Assembly (NCBI RefSeq): GCF_958979055.1
Contig: NC_084891.1
Coordinates: forward strand, 29,136,001-29,200,000
DNA from: Alnus glutinosa
Taxonomy: Eukaryota; Streptophyta; Magnoliopsida; Fagales; Betulaceae
Reading direction: 5' to 3'
DNA: 64,000 nt
Every line of letters begins with the position of its first letter. Within the stretch, counting starts at the first letter, position 1. The translations under genes and the position numbers were made by a program. The notes under the pieces were generated by a model, which worked only from the letters and a program-made list of their open reading frames with translations, ran no database searches and was not told the origin of the DNA. Positions 11,010 through 22,074 of the stretch are shown here, piece by piece.

Positions 11010-13131
11010 TGAAATAACGTACATATGCAATCCACTAATTCTAGTCTTGTACTTGTGATGTTGTACGTGTTTAGGAAATGGATGCTAAAGGAACTTTGTA
11101 GCGAGGTAGCTGTGAAGTTGGTGGCTGTGAAGGTAAAGTTATTTAAACTAATATGAAGACAATTGTTTACTAGTATGCTTACCTCTTGATCCTGTACATG
11201 CTTATATTTCTTGGACACGAGTAAATTAGAAAGTGGTTCATTATTCTATCTAGATTAGAAGTTTGGGGATCCACAATCTTAATTAAGACTTTCTTAATAT
11301 ATTGTACTTGTTTTACTATTAACGTTAAACATTTCATGCTCATAAAGTGAAATAATTTTAGCATGCAGGCCATCTTCTTTTGTATGTTATTCCAAACATG
11401 CTGTGTTATCCTTCCTATGTTTATATCCTCTAATATTAACATTGTATCTAGTACTTATTAAAAACATTCAAGATGTGTAAGGATACCAACTCCCTCTGAG
11501 AAGTATTCATACTACACAGGTTGTGAGGGATTAATCCTCATTATTTTATGGGACGTTTGGGTTCCATTGGGTGATATGATAATGCAGAAATTTACCTGAT
11601 ATTTGGCTTCCACTGAGCTATGAGTAAGACATCCATAAGTTGTTAATGAAGTGAAATCAGAAGTTTATACAACATGGCATAGCATGCTCTTGGGAAGTTG
11701 TGTGTTTGGTGAGAAAATTTTAGGAGAAAAGCTTTTTGAGTTCTGCCCAATCAATTGTAACTTTTTTTTTTTTTTTTAGAGGTATCATTGTGAATTTGAA
11801 TTTATGACAAGCACATGCAGTTTTTTTTTTTATTTTCGCAATTATTTTTTTGTTGTCTTTTTCTACAAGATTGAAGAGTAGTTCAGGTATTCAGTAAATT
11901 TATTCTCTTTTATATTCACCTGGTTCATAAAATTTTACTGCATGCTATGTGATAGAAGTTCTGAATATATTCACCTTATAAATGATAGATGAGGTCTTCT
12001 ACTGAGATTTTATCCCCACTTCAAAACCTTTACTTCTCATTCATTATATAAAAGATTAAAAACAACCACATTAGCACTCCTTTTCAGTTTTCAAGTTATA
12101 GATATGTGTATTTGAAGTTTACTAATACATATTTGGGTTATTTATTAATTAACTAGTATATACATTTCTCTTATATGGATCATAACGAGATTATTTTTGT
12201 TTTTAATGTAGTTATCTGAGTATTGGGAGATGCTGAAATGCTGCTGGCCGTTCGTCTTAGACAGAATGTGAAAGTTGTATGCTATTCACATTTAATTATG
12301 GACGATGCGTTTTTTTTTTGTTTTTTTTTTTTTGGTAAGAGAGACTGACTGAACTCCATTATTTATGTATTTTAAATTTCGTTACAAGCATAACTATTTT
12401 GGTGAAACAATTATAATTGACCAGTTATTGTAATTGATGTCTGTGTATATGGAGATGTCAATGTGTATGATTTGTGTATGGTTGTAATTTTTGGGAGAGC
12501 AATTATATATATGTATAGGTATATAGGTTCTCAGATTTGGAAACATTAAAGTTGATTTTAAATTTTAATTTTTGAAATATATTAAATATAAAGAATAAAA
12601 TGGAGCAAAATCACTACCTTTTACAAAAGTCAAAGAATACAATTTTAGAACCTTTTGAAAATGACTTCTTTAAGCTACCTTTTGTAGCTCACGTTATTGG
12701 GCACAATTCACGTCCTCAAATAAATGACGTGCTGTGCTGTGCAATTCAAGAATTCTAGTCGTGTAGCAGGTAGAAGGAAGCAGGCTTGAGACGTGGTTTT
12801 ACGACCTTTATAACGACGCGAAGCAGGTTTCAAGCTTTGAAGACCCATTAACTAAGACGGGCGTTGCCCACGTTAATTTCCGTCCCTGTAAAAGCGTGAA
12901 CAATTTGTGTGTCCTTTTTCAAAGGACTTGAAGACTATTCAAGACCTTATTGGTAGAATGACGTGGGTTGCCCACCTTTTAAATTAAAAGGCTTCCAAAA
13001 AATTTTCTAGACTAAAGGTTTACTACATTTTATAAATGACTACATAAAAAGGACACCCACTTTTTTTAAGTCTTATTTCTTTGTATGTAGTCTTTTTAAA
13101 AAGGATATAAATGTAGTAATTTCTTGTAGTG
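11010..13131. other. CACTA 3' UTR and right subterminal arm
   Basis: There is no credible coding frame in this AT-rich stretch. A possible downstream non-coding exon begins near 12212, after TTAATGTAG. From about 12600 the arm carries ACTACCTTTTACAAAA, GACGTG, CTTTTTCAAAGGACTTG and TTTATAAATGACTAC repeats that mirror the left arm, and it ends at the inverted CACTA terminus. Confidence 0.7.
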
Positions 13132-13134
13132 TCT

Positions 13135-13158
13135 TTAAGTGGCAGTAAATCATTATTC
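13135..13158. repeat. 183-bp MITE copy 1, right 24 bp
   Basis: This is the right terminal inverted repeat of the MITE split by the CACTA element. It pairs with 1646-1669 and is followed by the 9-bp target duplication TAGTAGTAA at 13159-13167. Confidence 0.88.
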
Positions 13159-13307
13159 TAGTAGTAAATGGTGTACTTACTAGTTACTAAGGTAGCGCCC
13201 AAGAAATAAAAGACGATCGCAACCGATGTCAATTTTTAACACCACTCCCTTGTAAGTTGTAATCTTTTCCTCTTATCAATCAAAATTATATATATATATA
13301 TATATAT

Positions 13308-13486
13308 GAGTAATGATTCACTACCACCTAAATATACAACTTTCCACCACTTTGTCTATGTGGGAAGGTGGTCCCCCACTTTAATTTATTTTTAAAAAAT
13401 AAAAAAACTCAAAAAGTAGTGGGGGACCACCTTGCCACATAGGCAAAGTGGTGAAAAATTGTATATTTAGGTGGCATTGAATCATT

Positions 13487-13490
<4 letters not shown>
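13308..13490. repeat. 183-bp Mutator-type MITE, copy 2, inside a TA repeat
   Basis: The element runs from GAGTAATGATTCA to TGAATCATTATTC, with long complementary arms around an A/T loop. It sits in a (TA)n tract (13286-13307 and 13491-13523), so the flanking TATATATAT could be either the 9-bp target duplication or simple repeat. Copies 1 and 3 have the same length. Confidence 0.88.
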
Positions 13491-13523
<33 letters not shown>

Positions 13524-13528
<5 letters not shown>

Positions 13529-14207
13529 CCTCTTAAAAAGGTTTATGATGTTTATCCAACACATCCATGGTATTTTTGAATGTCATATTTGAATTTCTGT
13601 CGTTATAGTATACCTATATTGTCAAATGTCAAAGATCATGGATTTGAAATTTTGAAATTTGCATTGGTAGGTCCTACTGGGCTATTCACCTAATTAGGGT
13701 ACGACTAGTTTACTTTTCAAAATTTCTCTAAGTTTGAAGAGAAGGTTCCACATTTTTATTTAAAAAATTTTGTGGAGCCATTTTTCAAAGGAACCAAACA
13801 TCAAACTCTTTACATCTTTATCTACTTTAATTAATTATTATTATTATTATTTTAATTCTCATAGCATGTTTTTCACTTTGGAAGGAAATTAATTAGCGCC
13901 AAAACGAAATAATATTAAAAAACGAACTAGCTTTTATTTTTCAGCTCTTGATATTTGGGGAGGGAATCTGAGAAATACTAAAATTGAGAAAGACATACAT
14001 TGCAAATTTTAATAATTGGGTGGACATTGATGCAATCTTTAGTTTGAAAGGACATTACAAATTGAATGTTAATTTGATAAGATATAAATGCTTTTTCTTG
14101 AGTAATTTACACATCACCCTATTATCTTCCATTACTCCAAAACTTATGTGACGTGATCCCTCGTATATTTGGTGCATGTGAATTGAGTTTTTGGTTCACT
14201 ACTTTTT
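13524..14207. other. Intergenic, no gene seen
   Basis: AT-rich spacer after the TA repeat. No open frame, RNA gene or clear element was recognised. Confidence 0.6.
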
Positions 14208-14472
14208 TTAAAAGCTTAAACTAGTGATAATAAGTAAATTTAATTATTTAATAAATATTTTAAAACTCTTCCTCAGATGTGGGCTTAAACACTATTTTAA
14301 TAGGTGTGGCTCAACACGTGAAATATTTAATTAAAATAAAAAGAATTATTGGGGTCAAAGTTTGAATTCAAAACTTTTAATTTTAATACTATGTTAAATC
14401 ATCATTTTTTTTTTTTAATGTTTAAATTAATAAAAAAAATGAAATTTTCATCCTTTAATAAATATTTTAATA
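14208..14472 (-). mobile_element. TRIM-like LTR element remnant
   Basis: On the minus strand a short direct repeat ending in TTTAACA is followed by a degenerate tRNA-iMet primer-site match. Then come the GGGCTTAAACAC and ACGTGAAATATTTAATT blocks typical of a plant terminal-repeat retrotransposon in miniature, and a second copy of the repeat (about 14208-14263). It is non-coding, old and eroded. A related copy lies at 41548-41810. Confidence 0.5.
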
Positions 14473-14689
14473 GAATCAACCTAACCAAAAGATTTATATA
14501 ATATTCAATCACGAAATTCTATATGGGAACCACGACATTCTACTGGGGACCACGCCAATCGGAAAATTCAAAATTCAAACATCTGTAAGCTGACTTTCAG
14601 TGGCCTTATCATAAAGGCGTTCGTTAACAGGTCTATAAAGGCGGCGTTCGTTAACGGTTTATATTTTATAAAGGCCTTCGTCACATATA

Positions 14690-14994
14690 GGGCTTGTTTG
14701 TGAAGGAATAATGTACTATTTATATATATTTTTTTTTTATCATTTTTTTATATTTTTCACTACTAATCAATATCAAAATATTTTTACTTTTTTTTTTTTT
14801 CACTTTTTTATATCATATCAATAATTTTTTATTACTATTCAAATAAAAAATTCACTACAATACAAAACTTTTTCACTTTTTTATACAAATTCATTTTATT
14901 TTATATCACATCATCACTTTTTACTAATTTCAAAAATTAACAACTCATTACTCTGTTCTGTTCTATTCTGTACATGTCTTTGTCAAACAAGCCC
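14690..14994. repeat. Tourist/PIF-like MITE
   Basis: The termini are GGGCTTGTTTG and its complement CAAACAAGCCC, with ATA directly on both outer sides (14687-14689 and 14995-14997). The interior is AT-rich and non-coding. A 3-bp duplication and this type of end suggest PIF/Harbinger; the family is inferred. Confidence 0.6.
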
Positions 14995-15320
14995 ATAAAT
15001 TCCACTTTTCATATTGTTCGTTGTTGAAGGTTGAAACCGGATATCTATATAAAAAAAAAAGAAGGTTGAAACCGGATTAATCCAAAAAGATGTATGGTAA
15101 TAGTGATGTGTAAAAATCATTTTTCAATAATTTATGATGATAGAGAGAGTAATTGCTTAAGCTACGGATATGGTTTCGTTGACTTTGACTATCAGCACAT
15201 GACCATTGACAAGTATTTTCTTCTTCTTTTTTTTTTTAAAAAAAAAATTATGATAGTATTTCCATGCTTACAAGTAATTGGTAGTTACGTTACTTTACCA
15301 CATATTAGATCTTGAATTCT

Positions 15321-15471
15321 CAACTCTTTTCTGTGAACCACGAGGCTATATATATTACAACGTGATTATAGTTCGGCACAACTCCACTCAGCACCTAGTT
15401 ACTACATACTTGCGCTGCTTGTGAAAATCATCCATTTGTTAGCTTTCCATATATATCTGCTTGAAGGAAAG
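15321..15471 (+). promoter_or_regulatory. Core promoter and leader of BAHD gene A
   Basis: A TATA-like CTATATATATT lies at 15346-15356, about 120 bases before the start codon. Upstream, CAACTCTTTTCTGTGAACC (15321-15339) is shared with the upstream regions of copies C, E and F. Downstream, a GCGCTGCTTGTGAAAA block (about 15411-15426) is shared with B and C. Confidence 0.5.
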
Positions 15472-16830
15472 ATGAAGATGCAGGTCGAAATAATTTCCAA
15501 AGAGTGCATCAAACCATCTTCTCCAACACCCCCCAACCTGAAAACTTACAAGCTCTCCCTCTTGGACCAGGTCCATTCATCCATCTATATTCCTGTGATC
15601 CTCTTCTATCCCATAAACCAAAGCATAAGCCATCATATTGTTGACATTGTCTCTCAAAGATCACAGCTGCTAAAGCAATCCCTATCAGAAACCCTAACTC
15701 GTTTTTACCCACTTGCTGGCAAAGTCAAAGATGATCTCTCCATCGATTGTAATGACGAGGGGGTTTTATATTTAGAAGCTTATGCAAACTGTCATCTTCT
15801 TGATTGCCTCAACCAACCTAATCTCGCATCATTGCAACAACTTTTTCCACAACCGATGACTTTCACAGATCCAGTTGCGGGAGATTATGTAGCTATGATA
15901 AAAGTGACCAGCTTTGCATGCGGCGGTATTGCCATTGGTGTCTTTGTTTGCCACATGGTCGCCGATGGTACTGCCTTCAGTGCATTTCTCAATGGTTGGG
16001 CAGCCACTGCTCGTAAGGCCACTGAACTTGTATGTCCTAATTTTGATGCCCCATCAATTTTCATACAAAACGATGCATTCTCTAAAGAAGCAGCTATGAC
16101 GACTTTTTCCAAGGCCTACAAACTAGGCCGGTGTATTGTAAGGAGATTTGTGTTTGATGCCCCAGCCATTGCATCACTTAAAGCCAAAGCAACCAGCTCA
16201 AGTGTGCAAAACCCAACAAGAGTTGAGGTTGTGTCGGCACTCCTATGGAAATGTATCATTGCTGCTTCCAAGGCCACTTCTGGTATTCAAAAGCCAACCT
16301 ATATGACCCATTCAGTGAATTTCCGCCGAAGAGCTGATCCACAATTCACAGACTCTTCCATGGGAAATTTATTTTGGGGAGCAGGCGCATTATGCATGGC
16401 TGAGGAGATAGATTTACCTTACATGGTGAGCAAGCTTAGAGAAGCCATAATGAAAATCGATGCTGATTTGGTAAAAAGCCTACAAGGTGATGGAGGGCTT
16501 TCCAGAGTTTGTGAGCTTATGAAAGCAACGAATGAAGCGCTCTCAAAAATAGAATCTTCTTATGGAATGAATTTCATTGCGGTAACCAGTTGGGTTAACT
16601 TTGGTATCTATAACATTGATTTCGGGTGGGGAAAACCGATTTGGGCAAGCGGTGTTGGTTCAAGCGGCGATTCGGAGACCGTGTTCCCAACAGCAATAAT
16701 TCTAATGGATACAAAATCCGGCGATGGAGTAGAAGCTTGGGTTGCGTTAGAAAAAGAAGATATGACTATCTTGGCACAAGACAATGAACTTCTTGCTTTC
16801 GCTTCTTTGGATCCTAGTCCCATAGAATAG
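15472..16830 (+). CDS. BAHD acyltransferase A, vinorine synthase-like, intact
   Basis: This is a cytosolic acyl-CoA-dependent O- or N-acyltransferase of the BAHD family, moving an acyl group from CoA to an unknown acceptor. The translation starts MKMQVEIISKEC at 15472; the ATG at 15478 matches the MEVEIIS start of the paralogues and would give 450 residues, the usual BAHD length. Counting from that second Met, the catalytic HMVAD lies at about 159-163 and the structural DFGWG at about 381-385. Single exon, as in many clade III members. No stop or frameshift. The substrate cannot be read from sequence: the similarity is to the vinorine synthase and alkaloid or terpenoid acetyltransferase group, which includes many uncharacterised enzymes. 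It is the first and most separate member of the array in this window. Confidence 0.93.
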   Translation: MKMQVEIISKECIKPSSPTPPNLKTYKLSLLDQVHSSIYIPVILFYPINQSISHHIVDIVSQRSQLLKQSLSETLTRFYPLAGKVKDDLSIDCNDEGVLYLEAYANCHLLDCLNQPNLASLQQLFPQPMTFTDPVAGDYVAMIKVTSFACGGIAIGVFVCHMVADGTAFSAFLNGWAATARKATELVCPNFDAPSIFIQNDAFSKEAAMTTFSKAYKLGRCIVRRFVFDAPAIASLKAKATSSSVQNPTRVEVVSALLWKCIIAASKATSGIQKPTYMTHSVNFRRRADPQFTDSSMGNLFWGAGALCMAEEIDLPYMVSKLREAIMKIDADLVKSLQGDGGLSRVCELMKATNEALSKIESSYGMNFIAVTSWVNFGIYNIDFGWGKPIWASGVGSSGDSETVFPTAIILMDTKSGDGVEAWVALEKEDMTILAQDNELLAFASLDPSPIE

Positions 16831-16892
16831 AAAATGGTTTTTCTCACCGGTGAAGATCATTCTAGCCCTTGTGACGTAGGAAGGATCATGGC

Positions 16893-16933
<41 letters not shown>

Positions 16934-18429
16934 TTTGGCTTGATCATGGTTACCAACAAATAAATGGAAGATTTTGTTCAATGGAACATATATATCATCC
17001 ACACCATTCTCCTTGTTAGAGATTAATGGTAGTAAAAAATAATTAATGCACTTCATGAGTTTCATTCCAGGTGCTTTGTAAGAGCAATTATGTGTCCTAA
17101 AGTGCAATTGACTGCCCCATGATAAAATATACATATTTTATTATGTTTTTATTTTTGGATTATTTTTACTCCCATCTCCTTACACCCTGACTTGGCATAA
17201 ACCACGTCATATTTTCACTACTTTCTTTTTTTCAACCGGCCGGCCACGAAACAGAGAGTGAAAAGACATTTATTGCCAAAAAAACAGAAACTAGTTTTTT
17301 TTACTTTCTTCTTCAACAAATTAAAAGCCTTCTTTTTCTGCAAATTAAGCCCGCGGTGCCCACCCCTCCATTCTCCATTTTTTCTGCTTTCATTCGTTGA
17401 GAGAATAAATGATTTATAGTTTTTTTCTTCAACCCTAATGGAAGAATTTGCAATTTTCAACAGCTAACTCACTAAAACATAAACAATCAAGAAATGCGCT
17501 GAGAGAGGAGCATCTACTGCTTCTTGGAGATGTTCGTGGCAGGCTTGGTAGCCTAGGAGGATTTCATGTTGGCAGTGCGAAATGGTGGAGCTGCTCGTAG
17601 ATCTGGTTTTGGTGGAGCAGCACTCTCAAAAGCGAATCAAAATAGAAACCAAGCGAAACTTTACCAAATCCACCCCCCCCACCCATCTCCCCAAATCAAT
17701 CCGCATAGCAGAAACCACCTCGTCAGAATCAAGTACAAAAAACAAAAAAACATGTAATTATTCTACAAATCACTCTTGTTGTTCCTCCTAACAAGTGCAA
17801 AGTAATCCAAAACAGCACAAACAGCAGCAACAACATTCCCTTCCTTCAACAAAATCTTGAGTTGTCAACAAATTGTAATTTAAAAGATATTCTCTACCGA
17901 GTTGTCAACATCCATCAAGAGAAAGACCAAGAAGGAAAGAAGAGACTATCGACAAATCTCTTGATTAATCTTTTAAAGAATTCTCATATTTATATTTACG
18001 TTGTCGTTAAGTAATATTATAGTTATTATTTTTTTTCCTAAATATGGTCATTCTTTGGCACCAAGTATTTTTCATTAATTTGGAGATATTCTTTGGTACC
18101 AAGTATTTCCATAATATGCTTATTTGTATTTATTCAAGTCTTAGGAGATTTTTTTAGGGTTTTGCTATTTTTGGTAAAATCCTAGAGGTCGAATTTTCAG
18201 CTATATTAGCCCGGCTTGTGGGCGTTTTTCTGACAGCTTATTGTTATTGATATTTTATCAAATTCAGAGTTTTCTCTCTGTTTTGGGGTGAATTTTCTGT
18301 TTTCTTCCTTGCAAATTGCCTGTTGATTAGCCTACAGAATAATCGCTATTCTGTTCCGGCGTCATCTCTCCCTTTACTTTTTTCCCTCTTCCTTTTCCCC
18401 CTTTTTCCCCCTCTCCTGCCGCCTCCGTT
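16831..18429. other. 3' flank of BAHD A and spacer
   Basis: The first part (to about 17140) is 3' flank; the GGCTTGATCATG block near 16936-16948 recurs after copies D, E and F. A 39-bp T-run lies at 16893-16931. From 17140 to 18430 no gene is supported; short open frames are low-complexity or have no family match. Confidence 0.55.
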
Positions 18430-19176
18430 GTGGCTCTTACTTCTTCCTTTGGAGAAGCCTTTATCCTGCTCAATCATGATCTAGCCTTTCTCTCGCTGGA
18501 TCTTGTTTTTGCCTTATATTTCTTGCTTTTCTGCTCCTCAACAACTCATCTACCGGTCTTTTCCTCCGTCCATCGTGTTCACTGTCTATTTTGGTTCAGT
18601 TCTTGGATTAGAATTTTTTATTCTAGATCTACGATCCTCTGCCACTATTTGCTGGACACGCGCCTCTCCATCAACTTCGCCGTCACCCTCCGACTCCACT
18701 GACATCAGAAGCGGTTCCACCGGCCTCCCGCAATCGGAGAGTGTTGTGCACGCGCCGGTGCGTAAAGGGACAGATCCGGCTTTCCCCCTTCCCCCGCCTC
18801 TGCTGTTGGTGGTCTAGAGCTGTTCCTGGTGTTAGCCGATGGAGAGAGGTCCTCCGAAGTAGGTGCGTGGACTACACGCGCCATCTCCAGGGACTCCCAG
18901 TCCTTGCCCCACCGCCGTTTAGATGCTGTTGTTGTGTTGTGATTTTTTTCCATCTTTTGTATTTCTGGGCATTTAAATTTGTGTGTTTCTGTTATATTTG
19001 TATGTTCTGTAGGATTTTCTGTTGTGTATTCTGTTGTGGTCTCTGTAATGTAATGTTGTGGTCTTTGTAATGGTTACCCTCGTGGTGTTTGGATCCTATG
19101 AATCCTACATTCGCTTTGGTTCAAGTTTTTTGGCATTCGTATCAAGGCTCAATTAGCTCGCATCTTCGGAAGTATT

Positions 19177-21095
19177 GAGCCTGTTTGACAAATTGGTTTT
19201 TTTTTTTTTTTTTTTTTTAAGAACTGTTTTCAAAAATAAAAATTGAAAACCGTTTTCTGTAATTTTTTGTTAAAAAAGCGTTTGACAAACTGTTTCTAAA
19301 AACAATTTTAAAAACCTAAAACAGTTGTTAAGGTGTTTGGACAACTGTTACTTACAAAGAAATCAAACCAAGCAATAAAAGTAAAGCCTATTTTTTTCTA
19401 ACAATCTTGATACAAAAAGCTTGGTCTCTATGAGTCTATGACTCCAATATTTAATAATAAAACTACAAATTATCTGCCTCATATCATACTCCAAACTTTT
19501 GATAAGGAAGCTTTAAGTGCAGATACATAATTTACATGGTAGGAGATTACAATATTTCACATACAATTTGATGAATCAAACCGTAGAGATCATGCCAATA
19601 CACACAATAAAACTTCATGTCGCATACAATAGATGCCATCGTCCAGAAACATTAAACTTGTCCATTGTGGGGATTCACCATCTTCAACGTGTAGGTCAAC
19701 TCCAACATCAACCATATTTTCACCCCCTATATCTCCATTATGTAGCTTCTCATCACCATACAATATGCTATCAACTGTATACTGTTCTTCATCTTCCTTA
19801 TCATGCTCTCCATAAGGTATCTAACTGATCAATTTCATCACAATTTCCTGAATATAGCACAACACAATTTTTCCAGGCCTTCACAACATCTAATAGTCAA
19901 AAAACAATAATAAAAATCAGTCCACTTCTAAAAATCAGAAGGATAACTTTCTACAAATATCAATACTTAAAGAAATCCCAAAACACACGGGAAAACAATT
20001 CAATCCAATCATTGTTTCAAAATTCAGTATGGTATCATAGTTATACGACTAGACGTTCTCTATTTTCTTCATCTGTTTCATTGAGGTTTTTCTTTAAAGA
20101 CCTTCCCTACCCTTTCTCATGTCAACTACAGATTCTACAACCTCAAGTCCAACTTCCACAATGTCTCGTCCCCATCTTCCTCCTATAAATACATTCAATT
20201 TTTTCAAACTAACAAAAAATAAATTTCGTCTCAAGAACATGATGAACATCCAATTATCCAAATGCGATACTCAAGGAATAATTTGTAATGAGCAATGGTC
20301 TTACTAACCCAAAGAAATGGAACAATGTAATAATCCCCATGAGACCCAGTACCCAATTACTAACAAACTATCCCATAAATTCGAAGAATCAGATTTCTCA
20401 CCTACAAAACCCATTAAATGAAATGACAAAGAAAAAAAGAAAAGAAAGACAGTGGTAGGTACTGAAAGGTAGTGACGGAAGGGAAATCACAAGTGGTGGA
20501 CCTTACCTCCAGCAATTGTCCAACAATTTCTCTGTGGCTATTCCCTCTTTCGGTAATTGCTTGGCTCTGGAGCACCTCGACATCTTTGCCAACAAGTTCT
20601 CAGGGGACGTTGCCGGCGCCCTCTCCTTGTGCGACCACCGCGCCTTCTTGAACATCTTCAGCAACCGATTCCCATTTCGGCACTCCTGATGGAGAATCTG
20701 TGCCACCTCTACCTTGCCGGAAACAGATTCTAGGGCGAAATTCCCCCTAGGAAGAGCTATGTTTACTGGGTCGATTCTCGCAAGTTTGCACAATTGTTCT
20801 TAGTTGGTCTCGCTGGATTTGAGCTTTAATTACCTCATCATTCCCACGAATCGAACCCCAGATCAACACTTCTTCCCTCGTTACTGTGCACTTAAGATAA
20901 GGCGCATTTAGTTGTTCCGCAAACATACAAATGAGAACTGTTTTTGAAAACAAGTTAGACTTGTTTTCAATTTTCGTGTTTTTCAGTGTTTTTGTTTTTA
21001 AAACAAGTAGCCAAACGCTTAGCTACAGTAATAAAACCTGTTTTGCTGTTTTGAAAACAGAAAACCTGTTTTCAAAACAATAACCAAACAGGCTC
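19177..21095. mobile_element. PIF/Harbinger-like non-autonomous element carrying a gene fragment
   Basis: The ends are GAGCCTGTTTG and CAAACAGGCTC, with ATT directly outside both (19174-19176 and 21096-21098). The subterminal parts are complementary and rich in GTTTTC/GAAAAC words. No transposase is present. The interior contains a BRI1-like LRR fragment (20501-20750) and a stretch near 20030-20200 with a TATGGTATCATAG word that may come from a retroelement. Its pattern fits a Pack-type element that has picked up host DNA. Confidence 0.65.
20501..20750 (+). pseudogene. BRI1-like LRR receptor fragment, captured
   Basis: The + strand reads as leucine-rich repeats close to the brassinosteroid receptor BRI1: SNNFSVAIPSFGNCLALEHL, then DIFANKFSGDVAGALSLC. 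After a frame change near 20685 it reads MENLCHLYLAGNRF followed by a stop and GEIPP. That is roughly three to four repeats out of about two dozen in the full receptor. Its flanks are transposon sequence, so the fragment was probably carried in by the host element. It is not a functional gene. Identity to BRI1 is from recall of the family's repeats, not from a search. Confidence 0.75.
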
Positions 21096-21216
21096 ATTGT
21101 CTTTGCAAACTCTCATTCATAGTTTCTCTTTTTTCTTTATGTTTTAGGTTGTTAGCCCTAGTTAATGTAATTTCTTTTGCATGTATCTATATTAAAAAAA
21201 AAAAGAAAAAAAGAAA

Positions 21217-21422
21217 GAGAGAAATGACTTTTTGTATTTGATACTTTCAAAGATAGTATGGCCATGCATGGTAACATTATGAATTCCAAAACCATTGGCT
21301 TCAAGCCTTCAATGGATGACCATATCGGCGCTCATGACTTTTTCTAGGAGTAGGACCTCCACCATTTCACTTAAAATGAAAAGGAGCCGATCCTTTTTCT
21401 AGGCGTAAAAGACTACTCCGTT
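21217..21422 (+). other. Possible remnant of BAHD upstream sequence
   Basis: The stretch around 21265-21340 (CATGG-AACA-TATGAATTCCAAAA, then CATCGGC) resembles the region upstream of copy C at about 35936-35997. No coding sequence. Its end contains GACTACTCCGTT (21411-21422), the left target duplication of the LINE that follows. Confidence 0.4.
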
Positions 21423-21491
21423 GACAGAAGAAGTCGGTTTCCTCTCTCTAGTTTTTCTCTTTCGAGGAATTTAGGGTTTTGAGAAGATTTA

Positions 21492-21977
21492 TGGTGCGTT
21501 TGGTTCGTAATAATATTCAATATTCGAACCGGGTTTTTATTCAAAAACCCATACCCGGATCCAAGTTGAATAAAACCCATGGGTCACTTGAATAAAGTTT
21601 GAATAGTTTGAATAAACCCATCATATATTTATTATTATTATTCTTTACCATACCAATCATTATACACAACTTTTCATACAATCCAATCATTTTATACTAT
21701 TATAAAACACTTTTTTAAAACCCATCATATATTTTTTATTATTATTTTTTACCATACCAATCATTATACACAACTTTTCATACAATCCAATCATTTCCAA
21801 TCACTTTATACTATTATAAAACACCTTTTTCCAATCTTTCAAATTCAACACCCAAACACATATTCAAAAGAATCTAAAATTATATTCAACATCCAAACAC
21901 ATTTTCATTGCCTTGAAATCCGTGATCAGATTCAGAATATTATTCATATTCGAAATATTCGATACCCAAACGCACCA
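21492..21977. repeat. PIF/Harbinger MITE inside the LINE leader
   Basis: The termini are TGGTGCGTTTGG and CCAAACGCACCA, flanked on both sides by TTA (21489-21491 and 21978-21980), the preferred PIF/Harbinger target. The interior contains two tandem copies of a unit of about 106 bp (from about 21616 and 21722) starting ACCCATCATATATTT. No coding capacity. Confidence 0.85.
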
Positions 21978-22074
21978 TTAGTCTCCTGCTGTTCACTGCT
22001 GGGAGTTCAGGTATTTTTTGGTTGCTGTGTGGTACTATCTCTTGTGCTTGTGGGTGATTGGTTTTCATTGGGCT

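Larger units (their letters stand above)
1805..13131 (+). mobile_element. Complete CACTA (En/Spm) DNA transposon, 11.3 kb
   Basis: The left end reads CACTACAAAAAAATTAG and the right end reads TTTCTTGTAGTG, which is the inverted CACTA terminus. A 3-bp target duplication TCT lies on both sides (1802-1804 and 13132-13134), the length expected for CACTA elements. Both subterminal arms carry repeated ACTACCTTTTACAAAA-type and GACGTG/GGACTTG motifs, presumed transposase binding sites. Inside are two same-strand genes with clean splice sites: a TNP2-type transposase (5026-8582) and a Transposase_24 protein (8735-11009). Nothing seen disables it, so it may be autonomous; activity is not shown by the sequence. 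Confidence 0.93.
18430..21216 (+). mobile_element. Non-coding poly(A) retroposon, interrupted
   Basis: A GC-richer leader-like sequence is followed by a T-rich 3' part and ends in an A-rich tail (TATATTAAAAAAAAAAAAG at about 21190-21216). Its 3' part (GCTCGCATCTTCGGAAGTATT, then the tail) resembles the element at 61087-61706, which has GCTTGCATCTTCAGAAGCATT at the same place. The 1.9-kb PIF-like element at 19177-21095 splits it. No long ORF with a recognisable domain is present, so it looks like a non-autonomous LINE- or SINE-like retroposon. The 5' boundary is uncertain. Confidence 0.45.

Noticed and set aside
13286-13523. CRISPR-like or satellite array
   Set aside because: The repeats are a TA microsatellite split by a MITE; there is no repeat-spacer structure anywhere in the window.
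16747-17134. Lysine-run open frames near the poly(T) tract
   Set aside because: They are translations of the long T-run on the minus strand and have no other support.
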